Shown here: one piece after another, positions 8,667 through 16,506 of the stretch | Numbering within the stretch: position 1 is the first letter of the stretch | How the letters are laid out: each line of letters begins with the position of its first letter | Virus record (IMG/VR): IMGVR_UViG_3300036800_000168 | Span: 1-58,088 of that record | Reading direction: 5' to 3' (one strand) | Origin: a virus | DNA length: 58,088 nucleotides | The notes under the pieces: model-generated | The model's database searches: none | Told to the model about the DNA's origin: nothing | Seen by the model: only the letters and a program-made list of their open reading frames with translations | Translations under genes and position numbers: made by a program

Positions 8667-8924
8667 TTACGGGGACGTCGCACTCCACCTGGACTCCAGC
8701 TCCTGAGCGGTCATCCCGGGCACGCCCCCGAGGTCAACCCACGCGCCGATGCCGTCCCAGGTGACAGCCGGCACGATCATCCCCAGGCGCTCCGCGAGCT
8801 TCCCTGTGATCGCGTCGAGGTCCGTCCCGGGCGCGGCGAGGAACACCCCGCGCCCCATGTAGGGGTCAGCGGAGGCAATCTCCTCACGGCGTAGCTGATC
8901 CATCCGGTACGCGAGCCCGCTCAC
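8667..8924 (-). CDS. Small protein following the SWIM-domain gene, 85 aa
   Basis: The GTG start at 8924 overlaps the stop of the 1142-residue gene (GTGA). The chain is soluble and mixed-charge: an N-terminal helical part (YRMDQLRREEIASADPYMG) followed by a Gly/Trp-containing segment. No cysteine pairs, signal peptide or membrane helix are visible. Coupling suggests it works with, or is made in proportion to, its large upstream partner. Confidence 0.55.
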   Translation of the reverse strand: MSGLAYRMDQLRREEIASADPYMGRGVFLAAPGTDLDAITGKLAERLGMIVPAVTWDGIGAWVDLGGVPGMTAQELESRWSATSP

Positions 8925-11900
8925 GCGAACATCACGTCGTCGTCGTAGTCGTCCAAGCTGATGCCCCTCCTGGCCAGGTCGTCGTCCTCGTCCTCGTAGT
9001 GCGTTCCCTCCAGGCGGAGCAGGTCCAGGTTCCTGGCCCGGCTGCCCGCGCCCTCCCTGACCAGCTCGTCGGCCTCCGCCTTCGGCAGCGCGTCGGCGGT
9101 CCTGGTCAGGTACTGCCGGGCCGCCACCGCGATGTCGCCGTCAGCCGGCCCCGGCGCCGATCCGCCCGAGTAGCCCTTCGCCGCCGCCGACCGCTGGAAG
9201 GAGGCCACGATGTCCTCGATGCCGCCCTGCGGCTGCCCGGCGGGCACTGCCGTCTCGTCGGAGTCGGCCCCGCCGCCGGACCACTGCTGGTTGCCGGTCG
9301 TCTGGATCGACGGGTCGTCCGGGGACAGGGCGTCGTCCATTGACCCCAGGCCGGGCTCCTGCCCCACCGGAGACGGCTGCTGCGCCTGCGGGGAGGTCTC
9401 CCGGCCCAGGTCGCCCATCGGGGTGCCGCCGAGCATCTGCCGGAGCCTGGCGCTGGCGGACGCGCCGAACTCGCCTAGCTTCGCCTCGTCGAGCGCAGCC
9501 CCCTGGCCTGTGCCGGTCCCGGCGTCCCCGCCGCCGATCGTCCCGTCAGCGGCGGCCGTCGCCTCGATCTCGTCATCCCCGGTGGTCGAGGGAAGCGCGG
9601 GCTCCGGGTTGTCGTGCAGCTCGGCCCGGGACTCCTCCATCCGGATGCCGTTCGGGTCCCTGGGGGTCATCGCCGTCGATGGCCCGGCGGTGCTCGCGCG
9701 GTCGGTGTAGCCGAACGTCCCCTGGTCCTCGGCCTGCCAGCCGTTCACGTCCGGCCAGTGCAGGTCCCCCGGCACCGGGTGCGGCGCGCCGGGGGCCAGC
9801 ACCTGGTGCCCGGAGGCGGTGTTGGACAAAGGCATCTGGAGGACGCTGCCGTCCTGGATGCCTCCCCAGTTCTCCGGGTCGGGCCCGGCGAGGGGGCCGT
9901 AGCTGCCCGGGTCCTGGTCCTTGTTCGGCGGGGAGGTCGCCCCGTAGGGCTTCTGCGGCGGGTGCTGGGTGACGTTGTCCGATCCCCACGGGGAGTTCGC
10001 CTGGTCGGCGGTGGCGCGCATCCCGGCCAGGAGCTGGAGCGCGCCAACTTCCTCCGGGTCTTCCCCGGCGCGCACCAGCGCGGCGATGGCGCGCCAGGCG
10101 GGCGTATCCGGCGCGCTGGCGCTCTCCTGGTGCGCGCGCCGGCGCGCCAGTGGCGCGCGCCATTCCTCGCGCCACCTGCCCGCGTGCGGCTCTCCCTCGT
10201 ACGGCGGCCAGGACTTCACCACGACGCTCGGGGGCGACCAGCCGGGCACCTCGGCATCGGAGCTGAAGCTGCGGCCGAACATGCCGCGTGCCTGGGCCTC
10301 GAACTGGAGGGCCATCACGTGCGAGCAGGGACGGCCCGCGTACCGGGTGCCGGCCGTCTTGTCCTGGTGGAACGACGCCCACGGGCAGCCGCACGCCCAG
10401 TGCTGGATGGTGAGCTGCTTGCCGACCGGCCGCTGGATGCCGGACTCGTAGGTGTCGTGGTCGCCGCGCACCTCTCCGACGACGACGCCAGCCGAGGCGT
10501 GCACGATGCGGACGTGGCCCTCGGCCCTGATCCGCTTCGCCTTGGCGACGACGTCATTCCAGGCGGCGGTGAATTCGAAGCGGAACGCCGGACTCGCGGC
10601 GGAAGCGGTGAACATCGCTAGCGCGCCGTCCTTGCTGAACGGCGTGCTCTCGTCATCGCTGCCGCTGGCGTCGTCCGGGTCATCGCCGAGGCTCTCCTCC
10701 TGGCTACCCGGGGGAGGCGGCGCGCCATCCTGCGCCGGCGCGCCGCTGAACTCCCCTGGCGCGCCGCGCGTCACCTGGCCGTCGCCGCTGCCCTGGGTGT
10801 AGGCGCGGGAGGTCTCGTTCACCTGGGCCCCGGCCGGGGGCCAGGACGCAGGGTCGGCCGTCGGGTCGTCCGCGTCCTTGTCCTGTGCCCCGGGCTGTGG
10901 ACTGGCCTGTGGACCGTCCTGCGGGGTGTCCAGCGAGTCGGTGTCGTCTACCTGCGAGGACTCGCTACCCGGGTCGTTCCTGTCCTGTGGACTGTCCTGT
11001 GGACTGTCCGGCTTCTTGTCCTTGCCGGCGTCCAGGGAGTTGCCCGGGTCGTCGTGCTCGTGCAGCTCCTTGCCGTCGATCCGCACGTGGACGTTGAGCG
11101 CGTTCATCATCCGCAGGAACCGGGCCGGGTCACGCTCCCGGATGTCCTCCTGCGGGCGCGGGCGGAAGTCCCGCGAGTCGGTGACCGACCTCTCCGGGTC
11201 GCCGTCGGCCGAGCCGCCGTGCTCGGGCAGCGCCAGCGGGTAGCCGGACGGGTCCCGCATGGCCGGCCCTAGCGAGGTGATATCCGGGCCGAACTTGTCG
11301 TCCAGGCCGCCCGCGCCCTCGACCGGGCCGATGCCCTCGCCCTGGTCCTCGTGGCTGACGTGCTCACCCGGGCCGAGCAGGGGGAACTCTGACGACGGCA
11401 CGAAGTCGCCCCAGGTGGCGCCCTCCGGGTTCTCCTGCCAGCGGTGCAGGCTGCCGCGCTCCTTGCCGGTCCACGGCACCCGGGCGGTCCGGCGGGAGCC
11501 GGTGAACTCGTGGTAGCCGCCCGCGTCACGGCCTTCCCAGGCTGGGTCGGCCTCATAGCCGCCCTCGTGGTCGTGCCCGGCTCGCCCGGACATGTGCAGC
11601 CCGTCATGGATGGCGGCCAGCGCGGTGTCCCCGTAGTCATCCTGAACGGGGAACCCGTGGTCCCCGCCGACGTGCCTGCGCAGCTCGTGCAGCTCGGCCG
11701 GGCTCAGGGCGGCGGTGAACGCGCCGATCTCCAGTCCGGGGCCGCCCCCGGCCGACATCCCCTCGGGGTACATCCCGACGGTCGCGCCGTTCTCGTCCTT
11801 CTTGCTGCCTGACGGGAGCGCCTGGTTCCACCGGGGGTCGCCGTGGCCCTCGGTGGAGCGGTCGTCGTAGCCGTTCGGCTCGCTGGCGCGGGGGACGGTG

Positions 11901-12349
11901 CCGTGCGCCGGCGCGTCCCCCGCGCCGTCGATCTGCGTGCCGTTGATGGTGGTGGCGTGGTGGCGCGCGCCGATCAGCGCGCCAGCCTCCTCGATCTGCG
12001 CCAGGCGCGCCATCACGGGGCTCATGTCCGGGTCGTAGACGGGTGGCGGGGCCTCTTCCTGCGGGCCGAGGTGCTCGTGCACCCACTCCTGCTGGCCGGG
12101 CTCAGCCCAGTGCATGCCGAGGTCGCCTTCGCCGCCGTTGTAGTCCTGGTCGCGGGCGTCCTCGGGGGTGCCGTAGGCGTCGGCCTGGCGGCGCGTCCCG
12201 ATGACGGTGATCTGCCGTCCCGGGTCGGGCCGGTCAGTCAGGACGGTCCCCATCTCCGGGTAGTCGTGGGCGGCGGTGCGCTGCCCCTGGTCGTCTTCAG
12301 GCTCCTCGTCGTGCACCTGGGACAGCCTTGTTGAGTGCCTCCGCATCAT
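8921..12349 (-). CDS. Large low-complexity protein with SWIM zinc finger and four-His motif, 1142 aa
   Basis: The start is ATG 12349 (a second ATG follows) after GAGGAGG. Most of the chain is Asp/Gly/Pro/Gln-rich and probably disordered. Two ordered modules stand out. Residues 222-252 (ELRRHVGGDH...AAIHDGLH) fit H-x4-H-x16-H-x3-H exactly, a motif shared with three other proteins here. Near residues 625-720 is a SWIM-type zinc finger: WACGCPWASF, then GRPCSHVMALQFEAQARG (CxC...CxH), preceded by a beta region. SWIM fingers bind DNA or proteins. Size, composition and location among virion genes suggest a head-associated or co-injected protein; this is inference. The DNA is locally rich in GGCGCGCC-type clusters. 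Confidence 0.7.
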   Translation of the reverse strand: MMRRHSTRLSQVHDEEPEDDQGQRTAAHDYPEMGTVLTDRPDPGRQITVIGTRRQADAYGTPEDARDQDYNGGEGDLGMHWAEPGQQEWVHEHLGPQEEAPPPVYDPDMSPVMARLAQIEEAGALIGARHHATTINGTQIDGAGDAPAHGTVPRASEPNGYDDRSTEGHGDPRWNQALPSGSKKDENGATVGMYPEGMSAGGGPGLEIGAFTAALSPAELHELRRHVGGDHGFPVQDDYGDTALAAIHDGLHMSGRAGHDHEGGYEADPAWEGRDAGGYHEFTGSRRTARVPWTGKERGSLHRWQENPEGATWGDFVPSSEFPLLGPGEHVSHEDQGEGIGPVEGAGGLDDKFGPDITSLGPAMRDPSGYPLALPEHGGSADGDPERSVTDSRDFRPRPQEDIRERDPARFLRMMNALNVHVRIDGKELHEHDDPGNSLDAGKDKKPDSPQDSPQDRNDPGSESSQVDDTDSLDTPQDGPQASPQPGAQDKDADDPTADPASWPPAGAQVNETSRAYTQGSGDGQVTRGAPGEFSGAPAQDGAPPPPGSQEESLGDDPDDASGSDDESTPFSKDGALAMFTASAASPAFRFEFTAAWNDVVAKAKRIRAEGHVRIVHASAGVVVGEVRGDHDTYESGIQRPVGKQLTIQHWACGCPWASFHQDKTAGTRYAGRPCSHVMALQFEAQARGMFGRSFSSDAEVPGWSPPSVVVKSWPPYEGEPHAGRWREEWRAPLARRRAHQESASAPDTPAWRAIAALVRAGEDPEEVGALQLLAGMRATADQANSPWGSDNVTQHPPQKPYGATSPPNKDQDPGSYGPLAGPDPENWGGIQDGSVLQMPLSNTASGHQVLAPGAPHPVPGDLHWPDVNGWQAEDQGTFGYTDRASTAGPSTAMTPRDPNGIRMEESRAELHDNPEPALPSTTGDDEIEATAAADGTIGGGDAGTGTGQGAALDEAKLGEFGASASARLRQMLGGTPMGDLGRETSPQAQQPSPVGQEPGLGSMDDALSPDDPSIQTTGNQQWSGGGADSDETAVPAGQPQGGIEDIVASFQRSAAAKGYSGGSAPGPADGDIAVAARQYLTRTADALPKAEADELVREGAGSRARNLDLLRLEGTHYEDEDDDLARRGISLDDYDDDVMFA
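10136..10170. repeat. 35-bp inverted partner of a sequence at 43389-43423
   Basis: Bases 10136-10170, read on the minus strand, match 43389-43423 on the plus strand without mismatch over 35 bases. Both places are dense in GGCGCGCC and TGGCGCGC words. The copy lies inside the SWIM-protein gene, where it encodes an Arg/Ala/Trp-rich stretch; the partner lies in the small gene just upstream of whiB. Confidence 0.75.
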
Positions 12350-12389
12350 GCCGCCTCCTCACCCCTTCTGGCGGCAAGGCCGGAAAACG

Positions 12390-12418
12390 TTGAGAAATAC
12401 AGCTTTCCTTGATATTGT
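12390..12418 (+). promoter_or_regulatory. Shared 19-bp element with promoter, copy 2 (divergent region)
   Basis: AATACAGCTTTCCTTGATA spans 12396-12414. TTGAGA (12390-12395) and TATTGT (12413-12418) are separated by 17 bases. Counting six bases on, the first transcribed base would be the A of an ATG at 12425, so the transcript is predicted to be leaderless. The opposite edge (TGTATTTC on the minus strand) faces the divergent gene at 12349. Confidence 0.8.
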
Positions 12419-12424
12419 CTCGCT

Positions 12425-12451
12425 ATGAACCCAATTAACGAGGCGACCTGA
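12425..12451 (+). CDS. Putative leaderless leader peptide MNPINEAT
   Basis: An eight-codon frame starts at the predicted first base of the transcript (ATG 12425) and ends in TGA at 12449-12451, overlapping the ATG of the next gene as TGATG. This layout would let ribosomes that load on the 5' end terminate and restart on the downstream gene. It is too short for protein-level support; the case rests on the fit of the -10 box, ATG and TGATG. Confidence 0.45.
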   Translation: MNPINEAT

Positions 12452-12732
12452 TGGTCAGGGAGTGGCCCCTCACCGAGGAGTTCGACGGGCTGCGCAAGCA
12501 CCTGATCACCGAGCACGGAGTACTGGACGCCGATGAGCTGGGCGACTCCCTGGCTGTCGCCGAGCACTACGCCCAGCACTTCTCCCCCGACGGGGGCCGT
12601 ACCCCGGCGAAGGGGACCTGGGGACACCGCTTTGACGACCTGTCCTACAACCAGGACATCGACCTGGATGTCGTCGAAGATCCGTTCACTGTCCGAGGCA
12701 ACGACTTGTTCGGCACAAAGGGGTTCCGGTGA
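12451..12732 (+). CDS. Four-histidine motif protein, 93 aa
   Basis: First full gene of a five-gene plus-strand island. ATG 12451 overlaps the stop of an eight-codon leader frame; a GAGG ribosome site lies about 8 bases upstream. Residues 14-43 (LRKHLITEH...VAEHYAQH) give His17, His22, His39 and His43 with spacing x4, x16, x3, the same as in three minus-strand proteins. The four His residues could bind one zinc ion. The remainder is short and polar. Function unknown; a small nucleic-acid- or protein-binding zinc module is a reasonable guess. Confidence 0.65.
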   Translation: MVREWPLTEEFDGLRKHLITEHGVLDADELGDSLAVAEHYAQHFSPDGGRTPAKGTWGHRFDDLSYNQDIDLDVVEDPFTVRGNDLFGTKGFR

Positions 12733-13055
12733 GCGATGAGCTTGAGCTAAGGATCTACGACAAGTCGATCACCGTGGGCGAGCACCGGAAGCTGCGCAAC
12801 GCCGCCTCCTGCGCCGCCAGGACAGGAGAGGTCACCTACCTGGACTTCCCCGGCGGCCGGGCCGCGATCGTTCCCGAGGAGGCCGCCCGGTGGTGGGAGG
12901 CGTACGTCGCTGAACTCTGCCCAGGGTGCGCTGTCGGGAGGCACATTCAGTGCTTCAGGTACGTCGGCCAGGCCTGTAGCTGCATCAACGCCGCCGTGCA
13001 CGACGAGTACGAGATGGCACGGTCGATCCAGTCCGGCTTGCTGAGGAGGCAGTAG
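12729..13055 (+). CDS. Cysteine-containing unknown protein, 108 aa
   Basis: GTG 12729 overlaps the preceding stop (GTGA). The N-terminal half is a soluble alpha/beta region (ELRIYDKSITVGEHRKLRNA). The C-terminal half carries CPGCAVG, CFRYVG and CSC, which may bind a metal. Second gene of the island; no family recognised. Confidence 0.6.
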   Translation: MSDELELRIYDKSITVGEHRKLRNAASCAARTGEVTYLDFPGGRAAIVPEEAARWWEAYVAELCPGCAVGRHIQCFRYVGQACSCINAAVHDEYEMARSIQSGLLRRQ

Positions 13056-13357
13056 TGAGCGGCGTCATCAACATCGAGGACTACACCGGGGACGGCGCAG
13101 TGGGCGACGCGCTCCGGATGTGGGATGTCGTGCAGGCGGCTTTCGCCCGCGCCCTGGTCGGCTCCGTCACCTACGTCTACCTCGACGGGAACCTGATTGC
13201 CACAGTCACCCCGCCTGAGGCGGGCGAGCGGTACGAGCACGCGAACGCGGTCATGGCCCAGCCGAGGGAGCACGAGGCGACAGTCCCGGTCGTGGTCCGC
13301 GCCCAGCGGCGCCGCCGCAGGCTCCGAGGCTGGAGTCCGTTCGAGGGCCTTTTCTGA
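13055..13357 (+). CDS. Unknown protein with basic C-terminus, 100 aa
   Basis: GTG 13055 shares one base with the previous stop (TAGTG). The body is soluble, with a beta-hairpin-like stretch (TYVYLDGNLIATVTPP), and the C-terminus has an arginine run (RAQRRRRRLRG) that could contact nucleic acid. It is followed after 9 bases by a 50-codon gene. No family recognised. Confidence 0.6.
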   Translation: MSGVINIEDYTGDGAVGDALRMWDVVQAAFARALVGSVTYVYLDGNLIATVTPPEAGERYEHANAVMAQPREHEATVPVVVRAQRRRRRLRGWSPFEGLF

Positions 13358-13366
13358 GGAGGAGCC

Positions 13367-13519
13367 GTGGAGATCAGCCTCGGTGATGACGTCTGGGACC
13401 TCGGTACCGCATTCCTGGAGGCCACCAGGGCGGCTACCTTCAGCGGCACCACCACCCCGGTTTACGACGAGGAAGGCCGCCGCGTCGCCACGATCGTCCC
13501 GTACAAGGAGGAAGGGTAA
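13367..13519 (+). CDS. Small unknown protein, 50 aa
   Basis: GTG 13367 lies 3 bases after GAGGAGGA. The acidic/hydrophobic protein begins MEISLGDDVWDLGTAFLEA and ends with a beta hairpin (VYDEEGRRVATIVPYK). Its stop shares a base with the ATG of the next gene (TAATG), which, with consistently G/C third positions, supports it as a real gene. Confidence 0.6.
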   Translation: MEISLGDDVWDLGTAFLEATRAATFSGTTTPVYDEEGRRVATIVPYKEEG

Positions 13520-13938
13520 TGCCGCTGCTGGCTGTCGCCGCCATCGTCGCGATGCTGCTGCTCGCCTGGGCCGGCGTGGAGCTGAACGACTTCATCCGCG
13601 CCTATCCGGGGCAGTTCTACATGGCCGTCTTCGCCGCCTGCTTCATCGCCGTCGCGGTAGGGATCGGCCGGATTCACCACGCGGTGCGCGACCAGGTGCC
13701 GCTCGCGCCTCCTCCCCCGCCGCTTCCTGCGGCGATCAGGGCGGTACCCGTCCTGCTGGCGGTCGCAGCGCCCGGAGCGGAAGAGGACGCCCCCGGCTGC
13801 GAGGGACTCTCCTGCGCCCGCAAGGTGAGCATGGACCCGTGGACCGCCCGGGTGGAAGGCGACGAGGACGATCACCTGTTCTGCTCGCAGGAGTGCGCGC
13901 AGGAGTGGAAGGACGTCAGGGCGGCCCCGTCCCTGTAG
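13519..13938 (+). CDS. Two-helix membrane protein with C-terminal cysteine motif, 139 aa
   Basis: ATG 13519. Two transmembrane helices (residues ~3-20 and ~34-50), a proline-rich linker (PPPPPLP), then a C-terminal domain with CEGLSCARK and LFCSQECAQEW (CxxxxC...CxxxC), which looks like a small zinc module facing the cytoplasm. Last gene of the island; 52 bases separate it from the convergent gene at 13991. The membrane-plus-zinc layout hints at a host-envelope role, but no family was recognised. Confidence 0.6.
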   Translation: MPLLAVAAIVAMLLLAWAGVELNDFIRAYPGQFYMAVFAACFIAVAVGIGRIHHAVRDQVPLAPPPPPLPAAIRAVPVLLAVAAPGAEEDAPGCEGLSCARKVSMDPWTARVEGDEDDHLFCSQECAQEWKDVRAAPSL

Positions 13939-13990
13939 GACCCGCAGGCGGGCGTCGGAGCGGCGTCGAGCGCGAAGCCGCTCACCTTCG

Positions 13991-14236
13991 TCACAGCGGC
14001 TGCCTCCACCAGATGTGAGCCGTGATCACGACAACGAACAGGAGCCACGCCAGGAGGGAATTCCACCAGGCGAGGCCGTGGATGCTGGGCGAGAGCGCGA
14101 TGTCGATGTGCAGCTCGTGCCAGCAGTAGTAACTCAGCGTGTTCTTGACGTTGGTGAACAGCGCGAACAGCTCGGGGCCGAGGAACGCGACAGCCACCAT
14201 GACCAGGCCCCAGGGCCAGTAGACGTAACCCCACAC
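13991..14236 (-). CDS. Aromatic-rich membrane protein, 81 aa
   Basis: The GTG start at 14236 has GGGAGG 6 bases upstream. Two strongly hydrophobic segments (residues ~5-28 and ~58-75) flank a Tyr/His/Trp-containing loop (YYCWHELHID). It follows the fibre gene on the minus strand. A holin or small virion/membrane role is possible, but nothing decides it. Confidence 0.55.
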   Translation of the reverse strand: MWGYVYWPWGLVMVAVAFLGPELFALFTNVKNTLSYYCWHELHIDIALSPSIHGLAWWNSLLAWLLFVVVITAHIWWRQPL

Positions 14237-14266
14237 GGAAGACCTCCCAGGTCTTCCGGGCTGCCG

Positions 14267-16468
14267 TCAGCAGGTGACCTGCGTGAAGGTGACGTCGGCG
14301 CTGGTGAACGTCATCTTGACGTACCATCCCTTCGGCACCAGGACGCTGTAAAGGTTGGTTATGGGGGCGGTAGCGCTCGCCACGATGGTGTTAGCCGCAG
14401 AGGACGTCGGCCCCATCGCCAGGGAGAAGGTCGCCGTTGCCGTGTGAGTGTTGACGTAGAGCATCACGTCCTGCACGGTGCTCAACTGCTTCGCGGTACC
14501 GGAGGTGAACGTCGGCGTGCTGGCTGTCGCGGTGCCGCTGGTGTCGGTGCCGCCGTTGACCGGCAGCACCGACTGGACGGCGCCGTTGAGCAGGGTGGCG
14601 GTCCCTGCCAGTGAAGCCCCCGGCGCGAGGAGGCCCTGCTCGGTGCCGTCGGTGGCAAGCGTGATGTTAGACCTGGACGACCCGGTGGCGTACAGGCCGT
14701 AGGCGATGCCGCCGAAGGTGGACAGGGCAATGTCAATGTTGCAGCCGTTGATGCCGTTGAGGTAGACCGCCGAGTAGCCGTTCGGGTTGCTGGTGTTCTG
14801 GAGCCCGGTACCGGGATTGTCAAAATTAACGGTCGCGCCGATGCCGCTGATCGTGCAGCCGGCGCAGCCGTTGAGCCAGTAGGAGCCGATCGACGGCTCC
14901 TGGGAGTCCAGTCCGGTCCAGGCCGACCCGGAGGCCAGGCCGTCGAAGGCGTAGTCCCAGCCCCACACCTGCGGCGACGTCGCCGCGTTCAGCGGCAGCC
15001 AGTGGGCCGCGTCTGAGGACGGCACGGTGGAGCCGGTGACGGAGGCGAGGCAGTAGTACATCGTCCCCGCGTAGGCAATGCACACGCCGGCCGTGTAGGC
15101 GGTCCCGGACACCCACGCCGGGGTGGGGGCCGACCAGTGGGAGGCGTCCGAGGACGGGGCGGTGGTGCCGGTGACGGAGGCGGTGCAGATGTACGTCCCG
15201 GTGCCGGAGGTGACGACGTTGCCGACGGCATAGGACGTGCCGGACACCCACGCGCCGTCGGCGCTGACCAGGGCAACCCAGTGGGTCCCGTCGGAGCTGG
15301 GGGCGGTCGTGCCGGAGTTGGCCGAGATGCAGAAGTAGAGGTTGCCTCCGTACACGGCCCCGTTCCCGGCCGACCATGCCTGCCCCGAGGTCCACACGGG
15401 GTTGCACCCGTTGTTGTAGCTCTTGATGGACGCGCCGTTGGTCGCGCCGTGGTCCACGTAGACGCCGGCGACCCCGTTGAACCCGAGGTTGCAGTTGGCG
15501 AAGAGGGTGTCGAACGAGCTAGTTGCCCCGTTGCCCCGGCACGCCTCCACCCAGACGTTGGTCAGGGTGCACGCCGACCGGCCGGAGTGGAAGTAGCCGT
15601 CCCCGGTGCAGGCCTGGACGTAGACGTCATCGAAGACGTGCGACGGGTCGAACGCAGGGTCTGATCCTGCCTGTGACGTGGATGGATTAGTGGTGACGTT
15701 GATCCCGTGAGAGTAGCTGGGGATCGTCGTGTAGTACGAGTTCCCGTGGATGCCCAGGGACTTGACCCCGCTGTAGAAAGCGTTGACCAGGTCGGCCTGG
15801 GCGGGGGCCGACCCTCCCACTGTCGCCGCGAGGATCGCCGCCTGGGACGCCGAGTTGTAAATCTCCATCTGGATGACGTCAGCGGCGACTGCCGTTGCCA
15901 TGGTGATCATCGTCACGTTCCGCCCGGCACCCCGGAGGATGACGCCCGGCGGGATGATCAGCGTGTTCGAGATGTGGAAGCTTCCCGGCCCAAGGTCGAC
16001 AATGCCGCCTTCTCCCTGGAGCCACCCGGTCGCGGTGCCGAAGCTGAGCAGCGCCATCTGGATGGCTGTCGTCGAGTCAGCGCCGCCGGTCGGGTCCGCG
16101 CCGAACCTGGTCACGGCGTTCACCGATTCGCCCGAGGACTGGCCGAGCCCCTCAAGGGACGCTGCGGTGGTCACGTTCTGGACGGTGAACCCGCCGACGT
16201 GGACGACCGGGGTGGTGCCCTCCGTGCCCCGGGTCACCGTCCAGGTGGTCCCGCTGACGTTGGTGACGATCATCTTCTCGCCCGACGTACCGGGGTTCAC
16301 GTCGGTGACCCGGAAGAACGTCGGCGTGGAGGCGGACGAGGTGGCCGCCGGGAACGCGGTGGACGACGCGACCGTCCACGTCTCGGACGTCCCGGACGCC
16401 GGCGCGGTGGTGCCGCCGCTGCTGACAGTCGTCTGCGCCTGGTTGGCGAAAAGTTCAAGGCCGGCCAA
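14267..16468 (-). CDS. Beta-helix tail fibre/tailspike with three carbohydrate-binding-like repeats, 733 aa
   Basis: TTG start at 16468, supported by GGAGGATCCC. The N-terminal ~110 residues are a Thr/Ser-rich beta domain as in fibre attachment regions. VTRFGADPTGGADSTTAIQ at 119-137 is the typical entry of the pectate-lyase-like right-handed beta-helix; short strand/Gly/Asn turns follow to ~350. Three tandem ~45-residue units then occur (each with W-x-S/A-G, a Tyr/Cys strand near YxC, and a PSSDxxHW end), resembling chitin/cellulose-binding CBM5/12 modules. The beta-helix resumes and a ~90-residue beta C-terminal domain ends the chain. Likely role: binding or degrading a cell-surface polysaccharide. 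Enzyme activity cannot be judged from the sequence alone. Confidence 0.8.
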   Translation of the reverse strand: MAGLELFANQAQTTVSSGGTTAPASGTSETWTVASSTAFPAATSSASTPTFFRVTDVNPGTSGEKMIVTNVSGTTWTVTRGTEGTTPVVHVGGFTVQNVTTAASLEGLGQSSGESVNAVTRFGADPTGGADSTTAIQMALLSFGTATGWLQGEGGIVDLGPGSFHISNTLIIPPGVILRGAGRNVTMITMATAVAADVIQMEIYNSASQAAILAATVGGSAPAQADLVNAFYSGVKSLGIHGNSYYTTIPSYSHGINVTTNPSTSQAGSDPAFDPSHVFDDVYVQACTGDGYFHSGRSACTLTNVWVEACRGNGATSSFDTLFANCNLGFNGVAGVYVDHGATNGASIKSYNNGCNPVWTSGQAWSAGNGAVYGGNLYFCISANSGTTAPSSDGTHWVALVSADGAWVSGTSYAVGNVVTSGTGTYICTASVTGTTAPSSDASHWSAPTPAWVSGTAYTAGVCIAYAGTMYYCLASVTGSTVPSSDAAHWLPLNAATSPQVWGWDYAFDGLASGSAWTGLDSQEPSIGSYWLNGCAGCTISGIGATVNFDNPGTGLQNTSNPNGYSAVYLNGINGCNIDIALSTFGGIAYGLYATGSSRSNITLATDGTEQGLLAPGASLAGTATLLNGAVQSVLPVNGGTDTSGTATASTPTFTSGTAKQLSTVQDVMLYVNTHTATATFSLAMGPTSSAANTIVASATAPITNLYSVLVPKGWYVKMTFTSADVTFTQVTC

Positions 16469-16506
16469 GGGATCCTCCGGGTGTAGTGCTCAGGGCTTCC
16501 GTGGGC

